Of a stretch of 64,000 nucleotides of DNA, positions 9,777-18,490 are shown piece by piece. Origin of the DNA: JBBDIJ01 sp040880485 (GTDB lineage: Bacteria > Bacteroidota > Rhodothermia > Balneolales > Balneolaceae); contig JBBDIJ010000009.1 of NCBI GenBank assembly GCA_040880485.1, positions 186,001 through 250,000 on the forward strand. The letters are read 5' to 3'. Positions within the stretch are counted from its first letter, which is position 1; each line of letters opens with the position of its first letter. The position numbers were made by a program, and so were the translations under genes. Below the pieces are notes generated by a model that worked only from the letters and a program-made list of their open reading frames with translations, searched no databases and was not told the origin of the DNA.

Positions 9777-11288
9777 ATGAAGCAGGAAAAAGTGGTCTCA
9801 ATTTCTGTATTGAAACATCATACAGGAGAGATAGTGACTCTCAAAGGGTGGGTATATAACATCCGGACAAGTAAAAAACTGATCTTTATAGAAGTACGTG
9901 ATGGCAGTGGTATTTGCCAGACGATCGTATCGGCCGATGCAGTGAGGAGTGAAGTTTGGGAAACAGCTCTTCAACAAAAACAGGAGAGCTCAATAGTTGT
10001 TTCCGGACTTGTCGTTGCAGATGAACGCAGCGCAGGGGGGGTAGAACTTCATATAGAGAGATTGCTTTCTGTCCATATTGCAGAGGATTATCCGATTACT
10101 CCAAAAGAGCATGGAGTTGAATTTTTGATGGAAAATCGTCATCTCTGGTTAAGAAGCCGAAGACAGTGGGCGGTCATGAGAGTGCGGAGCCAGATCGTTT
10201 ATACACTCCACCGATTTTTCCAGGAGCGGGAATTTGTACAACTCGATGCACCTGTATTTACTGCCAACGCTGCTGAAGGGACAACGACGCTATTTGAAAC
10301 CGATTATTTTGAGCGAAAAGCGTATCTGACACAATCTGGCCAGCTCTATGCAGAAGCGATGGCTATGGCACATGGTAAAGTCTATACGTTTGGACCCACT
10401 TTCAGAGCCGAGAAGAGCAACACTCGTCGCCACCTGACAGAGTTCTGGATGGTAGAGCCTGAGATGGCATTTTACGATCTGCCTATGAATATGAACCTTG
10501 CGGAAGAATTGGTTCGCTATTTGTTGTTGAACATACTGAGAGAGTGCGAAGAGGAACTGAAAATCCTGGAAAGAGATACAGCACAGTTACAAAAAGCTGT
10601 TGAGAATCCGTTTGTTCGACTGACCTATAGTGAGGCAGTGGAACGCCTGAGAAGTAGTGAAACAACATCACTACTTGAGACTATGGAGGAAGAGCGTCTC
10701 AGGGAATTACAGGAACTGCAGTCTGAACATGAGAATTTGGAAGAGGAGAGGGGCGAGGCAAAGAAGTGGAGAAAATCACAGATTGATGAGAGAATCCGGG
10801 AGATTCACAGCAGAAAAGATCAGATTGAAGAGGACCTGAGAAATCTACCCGATTGGGCAGAGTCTGCAGCAACCTTTCAGTGGGGTAACGATTTTGGAGG
10901 GAGTGACGAAACGGTTCTTACACTTCAGTTCAACTCACCCGTGATTGTTCACCGATACCCGTCTGCAATCAAAGCATTTTATATGAAACGGGATCCTGAT
11001 GATGATTCACTGGCATTGGCCATGGATATACTGGCTCCTGAAGGGTATGGGGAGATCATTGGCGGTAGTCAGAGAGAAGACGAACTAAAGATTCTTGAAC
11101 AGCGTATTGCCGAGCATCATCTGCCGAAGGACGCATTTTCCTGGTATCTCGATCTACGACGTTACGGATCGGTACCTCACTCCGGTTTTGGAATGGGTGT
11201 AGAGAGAACCCTCGCCTGGATATGCGGCCTGAAACATGTTCGTGAAACGATTCCATTTCCCAGGATGCCGGGCAGGCTGACACCGTAA
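9777..11288 (+). CDS. asnS: Asparagine--tRNA ligase with coiled-coil insertion
   Basis: A class IIb aminoacyl-tRNA synthetase that charges tRNA-Asn directly. The N-terminal OB-fold anticodon-binding domain spans about residues 1-105. Motif 2 is in FRAEKSNTRRHLTEFWMVEPE (209-229, its centre quoted here only in part: TFRAEKSN and EFWMVEPE). Motif 3 is GFGMGVERTLAWICG near 470-484, and the C-terminus IPFPRMPGR is typical. At 503 aa it is longer than the usual 430-470. The excess is a highly charged helical insert at about residues 293-360, between YSEAVERL and FQWGNDFG. Specificity for Asn rather than Asp is inferred from the overall match to AsnRS. Confidence 0.93.
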   Translation: MKQEKVVSISVLKHHTGEIVTLKGWVYNIRTSKKLIFIEVRDGSGICQTIVSADAVRSEVWETALQQKQESSIVVSGLVVADERSAGGVELHIERLLSVHIAEDYPITPKEHGVEFLMENRHLWLRSRRQWAVMRVRSQIVYTLHRFFQEREFVQLDAPVFTANAAEGTTTLFETDYFERKAYLTQSGQLYAEAMAMAHGKVYTFGPTFRAEKSNTRRHLTEFWMVEPEMAFYDLPMNMNLAEELVRYLLLNILRECEEELKILERDTAQLQKAVENPFVRLTYSEAVERLRSSETTSLLETMEEERLRELQELQSEHENLEEERGEAKKWRKSQIDERIREIHSRKDQIEEDLRNLPDWAESAATFQWGNDFGGSDETVLTLQFNSPVIVHRYPSAIKAFYMKRDPDDDSLALAMDILAPEGYGEIIGGSQREDELKILEQRIAEHHLPKDAFSWYLDLRRYGSVPHSGFGMGVERTLAWICGLKHVRETIPFPRMPGRLTP

Positions 11289-11323
11289 ATGTGATGTACT
11301 AACAGTCATATAACAGCGTAGCA

Positions 11324-12421
11324 TTGGCAAGGAAGAAGAGTAGCACAGATCACTTTAGAGAAGTAGCACACTCGATTCGGTCGGAAGAGGAGAGGAAGGC
11401 ATTCTACTATCTCTATGGGGAAGAGAGTTTCTTCCACGATCTGCTACAAGAGGAGGTTGTGAAACGGGTAGATTCTTCTATGAGGGATTTCAACCTGGAT
11501 ATGCTCTATGGTAACGATACCACTCCGGCCCGTCTTCTGGATATTGTTAAAAGCTTTCCCATGATGGCTCCACTTCGTGTGGTCATAGTTCGTGACATAT
11601 CTACTATGAGAGGCCAGTCTGCAGAAGAGGGTAACATGGATGATCTGATCGGTTATCTGGAGAATCCGAATCCGACTACACTCCTGTTCCTGACCGACAG
11701 AGGTACACCTGACAAAAGAACACGTATAGGACAGGTCTTAACAAAATCTGTAAATGGCTTCTCCTGTGAATTTAAAAAGCTGCCCGATTATCAGCTTCCG
11801 GATTGGGTCACAGATTGGGCAGACCGAACACATGGAAAGAAGTTTGACCCCGAGGCTTCTCAAATGGTGAGCCTGATGGCCGGAAATGATCTGACTCTGC
11901 TTGCATCAGAGATAGAAAAAATCTGTACGTTTGCCGGAGACATCAGTGTAGTCGGCAGGAGCGAAGTAAAATCGGTTGCAGGCAGCTACAGGGATTTTAA
12001 TGTATTTGAATTGAAAGAAGCGGTTCTGAATCGCGATACACCCCGTAGCATAGCGATCGGCCGCAGTATGATGAGGGGCGCTGGATCTCCGGCCGGTGAA
12101 GTTATACGAACACTCGCTTTTCTCTACTCTCTCTTTTCCAACATCTGGCAGATTCGCAGGCTCTCCGGAAAGGGTCTGGGCACAGAACAGGTGCGATCAC
12201 AACTGGGAGTGAAAAGCAAGTGGTATTTCGAACAGCTCTGGAAGGAGGCGAACCGATTTCAACTGTCGGAAATCCCAGGTATTCTTGAAGCGATACTCGA
12301 TGCAGACAATGCAGTTAAAGGGGGCAGTGTGATGAAACCGGATGAGGTTTTTCTGATGGCACTGCAGAGAATCTGTAAAGAGGAAAATCACCACTCAAAT
12401 AGCCGGTTCAAAACCTCATAA
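11324..12421 (+). CDS. holA: DNA polymerase III delta subunit
   Basis: HolA is the clamp-loader subunit that opens the beta sliding clamp. The 365 aa show the family pattern: YYLYGEESFFHDLLQEEVVKR near 28-48, a region ending LRVVIVRDI near 88-96, TPDKRTRIGQVL near 127-138, then the C-terminal collar helices. The start is a TTG at 11324; no ATG or GTG lies between the upstream in-frame stop (11300) and the conserved N-terminus, so TTG is the best start. The last 34 bases overlap the convergent dehydrogenase gene. Confidence 0.88.
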   Translation: MARKKSSTDHFREVAHSIRSEEERKAFYYLYGEESFFHDLLQEEVVKRVDSSMRDFNLDMLYGNDTTPARLLDIVKSFPMMAPLRVVIVRDISTMRGQSAEEGNMDDLIGYLENPNPTTLLFLTDRGTPDKRTRIGQVLTKSVNGFSCEFKKLPDYQLPDWVTDWADRTHGKKFDPEASQMVSLMAGNDLTLLASEIEKICTFAGDISVVGRSEVKSVAGSYRDFNVFELKEAVLNRDTPRSIAIGRSMMRGAGSPAGEVIRTLAFLYSLFSNIWQIRRLSGKGLGTEQVRSQLGVKSKWYFEQLWKEANRFQLSEIPGILEAILDADNAVKGGSVMKPDEVFLMALQRICKEENHHSNSRFKTS

Positions 12422-14385
12422 AGCCTGGAGGATGCGATCCAGCTTTGTTCCAGGATACGGCTGGCCGGAATGGGAGTATCCATTGAAGAGCATCTGACAG
12501 GTGGTGCGTCGAGCCACTCAAAACAGCTTTCGATAATTCGGGACTCCACTTCACTCATGGGGCCCATGGTCCGCGGCGCCTCTTCAAGAAGCACTACTTT
12601 ACCGGTTTTTTTAACAGATGAAGCCACAGCAGGCATATCGAGAGGGGCCAAACTTCTCAGGTCAATCACTTCCAGTTCAAACCCTTTCGATTCATACGTT
12701 TTAGCAGCTTCCAGTGCCCAGTGTAAACCCATGCCATAGGTTACGATGGTTGCGTCGCGGCCCTCCCTTCGAACAGAAGCTCGTTCCAGGTCTGTCCATT
12801 CGGCTTTTTCTGACACACGATCCCTTAAACTTCTGTACAGCATTTTGTGTTCGAAGAGAAGAACAGGATTGGGATCTTTGAGTGCGGAATAGGCCATATT
12901 CTGTGCGTCCTCTACCGTTGCCGGTACTACAATTCTGAGTCCTGATTGTCCCATAAACCAACCTTCAGGAGATTGAGAGTGGAATGGCCCGGCTCCGGAT
13001 CCGGCTCCATGGGGGGCACGTATGGTTACATTCAGGGGAGGCATCCATCGATATCGGCCTTTCGCCAGATGGTTAATGATCTGGTTGAACCCACAGGATA
13101 TAAAATCGGCAAATTGAATCTCAACGACGGATGGAATGTCTTCGAGTGCGAGGCCGATAGCCGCTCCGATGAGTCCCGACTCCATCACTGGTGTGTTTCG
13201 AATTCTCTCCCTGCCAAATGCTTCAAGAAAGCCTTGGGTGACCTTGAACACACCTCCATATTCTGCAATATCCTGTCCCATCATCACCAAAGCGGGATCC
13301 TCCCTGAACGCCTGAAGGAGACCGTCTCTGAGGGCATCGATATATCGTTTTTCAATCAGATTCGCTCCTGGGTTTTTCTGTGTCGATACACCCCATTTTT
13401 TGCTCCTGAAAAGTCCGGCATCCTTGATTTCACGATGAATGTCCGATAACGGTTCAGGAGCATCAAGAGCTTTCTTCAACTCTACCCCGATTCTGTCACC
13501 TAGATTTTTTTTCGACTTATTAATAATAGATTCACCCTTATTGGGAAACCGGTCCTGAATCATCTTTTCTATATGAGTAACCGGATCTTTCCCGGCCCAT
13601 TTTTTCAACTCGTCACCTGGAATATAATCTGTACCGGATGCCTCTTCATGGCCACGCATACGCCATGTCACTGCTTCAAGTAACACAGGTACTCCCTGTG
13701 CAGCGATTTTTCTGGCTTCACCCACTGCTTCCATTACTGAAAATAGGTCATTACCGTCCACAGTCATTCCCTCTATTCCGTAACCAGCTGCCCGATCTGC
13801 AAGTTGATTGCATGCAAACTGTTCGCGGATCGGAGTAGAGAGAGCCCATCCGTTATTTTCAATCAAAAAAATAACCGGCAGTTTCCAGACAGCCGCCAGA
13901 TTAAGGGCTTCATGAAAATCTCCCTCACTTGTAGCCCCATCACCGCAGAAACTGACCGCTACTCTGTCTCTGTTTTTTAACTTCTGGGCGAGGGCCAGTC
14001 CATCGGCCATTGGCATGGTGGCTGCCAGGTGTGAGATCATACCGTAGATTTTCTTTTCCGGAATGCCAAAATGAAATGAACGGTCCCGGCCTCCGGTGTA
14101 ACCATCTGCCCGACCCAAAAGCTGACAGAACAGAGGATATAGCGGGACATCCCGGGTTGTAAAAATACCGAGGTTTCTGTGCATGGGTAGCAGCAGATCG
14201 TCACTCTTCAGAGCGAGAACCGTACCGGCAGATATCGCTTCCTGGCCAATCCCGGAAAACCACTTGCCGATGCGATTTTGTCGCAACAGATGTAGCATTC
14301 TCTGTTCGATCATCCTGGGGAGAAGGATCGCTTCGTAGTATCTTGTCAGATCCTTTTCGGAAATTTTTTTTAATAAGCGATTCAT
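12388..14385 (-). CDS. Fused E1 alpha-beta subunits of a 2-oxoacid dehydrogenase (branched-chain type)
   Basis: This thiamine-diphosphate enzyme would decarboxylate a 2-oxoacid and pass the acyl group to an E2 lipoyl domain. The 665 aa join both E1 subunits in one chain. E1 alpha (about 10-330) has the ThDP motif GDGATSEGDF (148-157) ending in ENN (176-178). E1 beta (about 345-665) has MMGQDIAEYGGVFKVT and MESGLIGAAIGLAL. The GVFKVT/RxxNTPVMESG pattern resembles branched-chain 2-oxoacid or acetoin/pyruvate E1; exact substrate is not decidable. No E2 or E3 gene is nearby. It converges on holA with a 34-base overlap of the coding 3' ends. Confidence 0.9.
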   Translation of the reverse strand: MNRLLKKISEKDLTRYYEAILLPRMIEQRMLHLLRQNRIGKWFSGIGQEAISAGTVLALKSDDLLLPMHRNLGIFTTRDVPLYPLFCQLLGRADGYTGGRDRSFHFGIPEKKIYGMISHLAATMPMADGLALAQKLKNRDRVAVSFCGDGATSEGDFHEALNLAAVWKLPVIFLIENNGWALSTPIREQFACNQLADRAAGYGIEGMTVDGNDLFSVMEAVGEARKIAAQGVPVLLEAVTWRMRGHEEASGTDYIPGDELKKWAGKDPVTHIEKMIQDRFPNKGESIINKSKKNLGDRIGVELKKALDAPEPLSDIHREIKDAGLFRSKKWGVSTQKNPGANLIEKRYIDALRDGLLQAFREDPALVMMGQDIAEYGGVFKVTQGFLEAFGRERIRNTPVMESGLIGAAIGLALEDIPSVVEIQFADFISCGFNQIINHLAKGRYRWMPPLNVTIRAPHGAGSGAGPFHSQSPEGWFMGQSGLRIVVPATVEDAQNMAYSALKDPNPVLLFEHKMLYRSLRDRVSEKAEWTDLERASVRREGRDATIVTYGMGLHWALEAAKTYESKGFELEVIDLRSLAPLDMPAVASSVKKTGKVVLLEEAPRTMGPMSEVESRIIESCFEWLDAPPVRCSSMDTPIPASRILEQSWIASSRLYEVLNRLFEW

Positions 14386-14507
14386 AATTCCTGAAAATTC
14401 TCCGTAATTTATCAGATTAAGTCCGGAAATATACTCACTCTGTGCTGCCGGGAAAATTCAATATACACCACCGTCTGACCATTCGACACCCGACCCTGTA
14501 AAAGCTT

Positions 14508-14912
14508 ATGGAAGCACTTGGAAGACAGATTCTCGTAGAGTATTACGACTGCTCTGAATCTACCATAAACAACTCAGTTTATGTGGAGAGCTCTCTTCTG
14601 GAAGCAGTTTCTGCTTCTGGTGCTACGATCATTTCACACAATTTTCACAAGTTCAGCCCATACGGTGTAAGTGGTGTTGTGGTCATTGCAGAGTCTCACG
14701 TTGCAATACATACCTGGCCAGAGTATCGTTATGCCGCTGTCGATATATTTACCTGTGGAGAAACCATTGATCCATGGATTATACAGGAGATGCTGAAGAG
14801 CTCTTTCTCATCGCTGAATGTGTCGAGTATGGAGATGAAGCGAGGCTTATTCAAAGTACCGAAGGGGGAGAAGCTTCTGTTCAAACCCGCCTCTGTTTCG
14901 GGAAACCAGTAG
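14508..14912 (+). CDS. speD: S-adenosylmethionine decarboxylase proenzyme, class 1B
   Basis: SpeD makes decarboxylated AdoMet, the aminopropyl donor for polyamines. The chain self-cleaves at a serine to form its pyruvoyl group. Here that serine is S63 in AESHVAIHTWPE, with the processing/catalytic H68 and C83 (DIFTCG) at the positions known for the short bacterial and archaeal class 1B enzymes. The 134 aa are normal. It is first of three + strand genes for polyamine synthesis; the next gene starts 56 bp downstream. Confidence 0.96.
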   Translation: MEALGRQILVEYYDCSESTINNSVYVESSLLEAVSASGATIISHNFHKFSPYGVSGVVVIAESHVAIHTWPEYRYAAVDIFTCGETIDPWIIQEMLKSSFSSLNVSSMEMKRGLFKVPKGEKLLFKPASVSGNQ

Positions 14913-14968
14913 ACCGCACAGCACGATATTTTTCACATCAGTTCAACTTGCAATTAATCCCATTCACG

Positions 14969-15445
14969 ATGATGGTTAGAACCCCTGAACTCTTTGCTTT
15001 GGTGAGCGGTACAGCCGAGGGAAGAACCCGTCTCAATGCTTTTGACAATGCACTGATGGAGGCTGGCGTGGGTGATACCAATCTGGTTCGGATGAGCAGC
15101 ATTTTGCCCCCCAAAGCAGAGCAGAGAAACATTTCGGAGCTCCAGCTTCCCAGGGGAGGTCTCGTTCCGATTGCTTACGGTACCATCGATGCGGTTACAC
15201 CTGGCCGAATGATATCTACAGCAGTGGCCATCGGAATACCGGAGGATGATCGGGAAGCGGGGGTTATTATGGAGTTTGAGGATCACGCACCTCTCTCTAC
15301 GGTAGAGGCGATTGTTAAAAAAATGGTGGAAGATGCTTTTGACTACAGAGATCGCAGATTAAAGAAGATCTTGTCTGTCGGAGCAGAGCATACTGTAGAG
15401 GTTTGTGGTGCTGTATTTGCTGCTGCCGTTCTTTGGTATCGGTAG
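14969..15445 (+). CDS. Pyruvoyl-dependent arginine decarboxylase
   Basis: This small enzyme converts arginine to agmatine using a pyruvoyl group formed by self-cleavage. The cleavage site is the Ser-Ser pair S43/S44 in VRMSSILPP. Other signatures are ALVSGTAEGRTRLNAFDNAL near 10-29 and GLVPIAYG. I chose the ATG at 14969 (MMVRTPELFALVSG), giving 158 aa, because family members are 150-165 aa and begin just before this region. The longer frame from 14774 would overlap speD in another frame. It lies between speD and speE, so agmatine is probably the operon's intermediate. Confidence 0.93.
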   Translation: MMVRTPELFALVSGTAEGRTRLNAFDNALMEAGVGDTNLVRMSSILPPKAEQRNISELQLPRGGLVPIAYGTIDAVTPGRMISTAVAIGIPEDDREAGVIMEFEDHAPLSTVEAIVKKMVEDAFDYRDRRLKKILSVGAEHTVEVCGAVFAAAVLWYR

Positions 15446-15475
15446 CCCCCGATTTACTTCCATAATCGATGAACC

Positions 15476-16333
15476 ATGCTTCAATACAACGAATATTACA
15501 ATGAACGTACCGGCCTGACAGTCGGAATTCGAAAAGTCCTCTTCTCCAGACAGTCCGAATTTCAACGGGTAGAAGTTTTCGAAACGGATACATGGGGCAA
15601 TCTGATGGTTATTGACGGAATGGTCATGCTCTCGGAGAGAGATGAGTTTGTTTATCATGAGATGCTGGTTCATCCCGCACTGGCCACGCATCCTGATCCG
15701 AAACGAGTCTTGATTATTGGAGGAGGCGACGGTGGAAGTGCACGTGAGGTGTTAAAGCACTCCTCTGTTGAACAGGTAGATCTTGTGGAGATTGACGTAA
15801 CGGTTGTGGAAGCGGCAAAATCGTGGCTTCCTGACGTAGGTGCGTTTGATGATCCGCGTCTTCATCTCTATGTAGAGGACGGCATTGATTTTGTGAAGAA
15901 TCAGAGTGGGAGTTATGATGTGATCATTGTGGACGGGTCTGATCCGGTGGGGCCGGCAGAAGGCCTGTTCAAAGCTTCATTTATTGATGCCTGCCATAAT
16001 GCACTCCGGTCGGATGGTGTAGTAAGCCTGCAGAGCGAAAGCCCCTGGGTGGAGTCGTATCACACCGGTATGAGAGGTGTTTGGAACGCATTGAACAGTA
16101 CATTCACCCATTCGGAAGTGTTCCTGTCCTGGATTCCTCTCTACCCCGGCGGTATGTGGTCGATGATGATCGGGTCGAAAAAGATTCATCCACTTGAACC
16201 TGATGTGTTGAACCGCTCAGGAGAGCTGGAGAAAAACCTTGGATCATTGAGCTACTATAATCGCAAGGTTCATCAGGGTGCCTTTGCACTTCCAAATTTT
16301 GTTGCGGAAATCTTCATTGATCGCGATGAATAA
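15476..16333 (+). CDS. speE: Polyamine aminopropyltransferase (spermidine synthase family)
   Basis: A Rossmann-fold aminopropyltransferase that uses decarboxylated AdoMet. Signatures are GGGDGGSAREVLKH near 82-95, the DGSDPVGPAEGLF loop near 152-164 and YPGGMWSMM near 222-230. The 285 aa are typical. The acceptor may be putrescine or, given the neighbouring arginine decarboxylase and the lack of an agmatinase in the window, agmatine. The residues do not settle this. The 3' end overlaps a convergent gene by 20 bases. Confidence 0.94.
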   Translation: MLQYNEYYNERTGLTVGIRKVLFSRQSEFQRVEVFETDTWGNLMVIDGMVMLSERDEFVYHEMLVHPALATHPDPKRVLIIGGGDGGSAREVLKHSSVEQVDLVEIDVTVVEAAKSWLPDVGAFDDPRLHLYVEDGIDFVKNQSGSYDVIIVDGSDPVGPAEGLFKASFIDACHNALRSDGVVSLQSESPWVESYHTGMRGVWNALNSTFTHSEVFLSWIPLYPGGMWSMMIGSKKIHPLEPDVLNRSGELEKNLGSLSYYNRKVHQGAFALPNFVAEIFIDRDE

Positions 16334-16817
16334 GTGCTTCCAGGAATTGGCGGAGCTGTTCTGCTGATTTCATATCCAGTGGTATGACCCGGCCGTTCAC
16401 TTCATTCAGGTAGAGCCAATTAATGCTGTCCTGTCGTTTGAAACGAACCGTGCGACCACTCTTGAAGAGGTTATCCGCCAGGGAGCGATCCGGCATCCTG
16501 TCTGTTTTTACAGATTCCAGACCTTTTAATAGAAACTCTTCGCTGCCAACAGGTTCATTCCGAACAGAATATCTGATGTGCAGGATCCCGTGGCCGTCAC
16601 TATCCATCTCTATTTTCATCTGTCCTTCCCGCCAACGGAATAGACACAGGAGGGCAATAGCAAAGAAAACGAATGCACCGAATTGCAGGTATCCGCTGAA
16701 AAGCACATTATCGGAACCCAGCCAGATAATTAGAAGGGCCAGACTCGTAATTGTAGAGAGAACTGTGATATGAGGCCAGTATCGTGAATATTTTTCATAT
16801 AAAATCAATCTGTTCAT
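16314..16817 (-). CDS. Small membrane protein of unknown function
   Basis: I do not recognise this family. The 167 aa start with a short cytosolic stretch and two predicted membrane segments (about 17-34 and 41-59) separated by a tight loop. A soluble domain of about 105 residues follows, rich in charged residues and beta-type pattern, with EEFLLKGLESVKTD and RVIPLDMKSAEQLRQFLEAL. The layout resembles PH-like (DUF304/YdbT-type) or other membrane-anchored cytosolic domains, but I cannot assign one. The start overlaps the stop of the upstream D-threonine-aldolase-like gene (ATGA), so the two are coupled. Confidence 0.75.
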   Translation of the reverse strand: MNRLILYEKYSRYWPHITVLSTITSLALLIIWLGSDNVLFSGYLQFGAFVFFAIALLCLFRWREGQMKIEMDSDGHGILHIRYSVRNEPVGSEEFLLKGLESVKTDRMPDRSLADNLFKSGRTVRFKRQDSINWLYLNEVNGRVIPLDMKSAEQLRQFLEALIHRDQ

Positions 16818-17899
16818 GAGAGGATCCTCTTTTCAATTTGATGCCCTTCTGAGGTATAGTAGTGCCTGTACAGGTTTGCTGTAAGGCAGGAGTGAACCGG
16901 CCAGATCCGGAGAATATCTCCCGGACGTTGTTTTTCCAGCCAATCAGGTTCTGCACGAAACATACCGTGCTCTTGAGAAAGGGAGTAGAGGTAGTTTCCT
17001 GTAGAGAGAACCTCCGATGAGTCTGCACTTCGCGAGACGGGTATACCATACACCTCCTTCTCTCTCCATCTGATTCTCTCTTTTGACAGGTGAACGGCTC
17101 CACCGTAAAGTACCCCTCGTTTCTCCCTGGAAGTGCTCTGGAGCAGTGGTGCCAAAACGGTCAATGCCACATCTTCGATGTTACAACTTCCGATGGCCGT
17201 TTGCATCAGGTCGTAGAAGACAAAGTTTCCTGGCGATGCTTCTGTTGCCGGCCCATACTCATCGAGAATAGAGAAAGCAGGGGTGTCTCCCAGGCAGATG
17301 GCTCTGTCCGGGTAGCGTGAGTGGAGTTCTTTTAATACGCGTTGTACAGGGGCAAGCAGAGATTTGAGTGAGTCGGTATCCCGGCATTGGTAGGTACGTC
17401 CTTCATGGAGATAAAAGCCGTAAAAAGAGAGGTTCGAGGAATGTTCCAGAACATCTATAATTTCTTTGATCCTGTCAGGTTGGGAAGCATCTATTCCACT
17501 TCTTCCATAACCGGCATCCAGCTCCACCCAAACCTCTGCAGGTGTAGTGAGCTGCCTGTCATAGTACCGGGCTGTCTCGATGTCATTCAGAAAAATTTTC
17601 AGTCGAATTTTTGAAGCCAGTGCCTGAATTTCATCAAGGTTGGCGCTGGTTGCCGGTATTCCAAGCGTTATATCGTTCCAGCCACCCATCATGAAGTAAC
17701 GGGCCATTCCGGGCGATGAGACTACGATTGAGGAGACTCCTTCATCTCTGAACCACTCACCAATCCTGAGTGACTGATGTGTTTTAAAGTGCGGCCGAAA
17801 CTGAAGTCCTGCCTTTCGGACTCGTTGCGCCATCCGCGAGATGTTTCGTCGGCATATGGTTTCATCAACAATTGCAACAGGATGTGTGATACTCTTCAT
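16814..17899 (-). CDS. D-threonine aldolase / D-serine dehydratase-like PLP enzyme
   Basis: A fold-type III PLP enzyme related to alanine racemase. The predicted PLP lysine is K39 in RPHFKTH. The C-terminal metal-binding pair H336/C338 (WPVHSCLTANLY) is the hallmark of the D-threonine aldolase and eukaryotic-type D-serine dehydratase family. Members act on D-3-hydroxy amino acids and need a divalent metal. I chose the ATG at 17899 (MKSITHPVAIVDE, 361 aa). A start at 17959 would add a 20-residue hydrophobic leader with no family support. The exact substrate is unknown. Confidence 0.88.
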   Translation of the reverse strand: MKSITHPVAIVDETICRRNISRMAQRVRKAGLQFRPHFKTHQSLRIGEWFRDEGVSSIVVSSPGMARYFMMGGWNDITLGIPATSANLDEIQALASKIRLKIFLNDIETARYYDRQLTTPAEVWVELDAGYGRSGIDASQPDRIKEIIDVLEHSSNLSFYGFYLHEGRTYQCRDTDSLKSLLAPVQRVLKELHSRYPDRAICLGDTPAFSILDEYGPATEASPGNFVFYDLMQTAIGSCNIEDVALTVLAPLLQSTSREKRGVLYGGAVHLSKERIRWREKEVYGIPVSRSADSSEVLSTGNYLYSLSQEHGMFRAEPDWLEKQRPGDILRIWPVHSCLTANLYRHYYTSEGHQIEKRILS

Positions 17900-18050
17900 A
17901 AAATGATCTGAATCGACTGGTATGAGTGAGGATATGTTACATATCAGAAACAGGGACAACAGAGAAGGTAAAAAAAATCGGAACAGGAATGATTGAGAGG
18001 CAAAAAGCTCTTACATTGAGTTTCTGTGTGAGAGATCTGAATATCTGTAT

Positions 18051-18476
18051 ATGGTTCAAACCAAAGAGTTACAACATATAGGATGGCTTGAGAGAGTGGA
18101 TTTTCCGGATCTCGACTTGCAAGGCCTTGATGCCAAAGTAGATACGGGAGCCAGGTCTTCCAGCCTCCATTGCCATCACATCATGTTACTGCCTACGCAA
18201 AAGCGAGTCTCCTTTTTCGTGCTGGATCCTTCCCACCCGGAGTATTCTGATCGCCAACTTGAAGCCGACGTCTCATCTATCCGATCTGTGAGAAGTTCAA
18301 ATGGCGTCTCGGAAGAGAGAATTTTTATTAACACCGGCCTTTTCATTGGCGGCAGAAATTTTCGCATAGAACTATCACTTACCGATCGATCAGAAATGCG
18401 ATATCCGGTTCTGCTTGGAAGAAGATTTCTTCGAGGCAAGTTTGTGGTAGATGTATCCTCTAAATTTCTTTTTTAA
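18051..18476 (+). CDS. RimB-like retropepsin-fold protease (DUF785 / 'ATP-dependent zinc protease' family)
   Basis: The 141 aa carry the single aspartic-protease-like motif KVDTGARSSSLH, with D31 as the expected catalytic residue of a homodimeric retropepsin-type enzyme. The C-terminal PVLLGRRFLRGKFVVDVS matches the conserved end of the family. In Pseudomonas, RimB works with RimK on glutamate tails of ribosomal protein S6. Here it sits 14 bp upstream of rimK, supporting the same role. The older name 'ATP-dependent zinc protease' is an annotation habit; no zinc or ATP motif is visible. Confidence 0.88.
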   Translation: MVQTKELQHIGWLERVDFPDLDLQGLDAKVDTGARSSSLHCHHIMLLPTQKRVSFFVLDPSHPEYSDRQLEADVSSIRSVRSSNGVSEERIFINTGLFIGGRNFRIELSLTDRSEMRYPVLLGRRFLRGKFVVDVSSKFLF

Positions 18477-18490
18477 CAACTATTGTATCT

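Noticed and set aside
14774..14968. Longer N-terminus for the arginine decarboxylase
   Set aside because: It overlaps speD by 139 bases and encodes nothing conserved; the family begins at about 14969.
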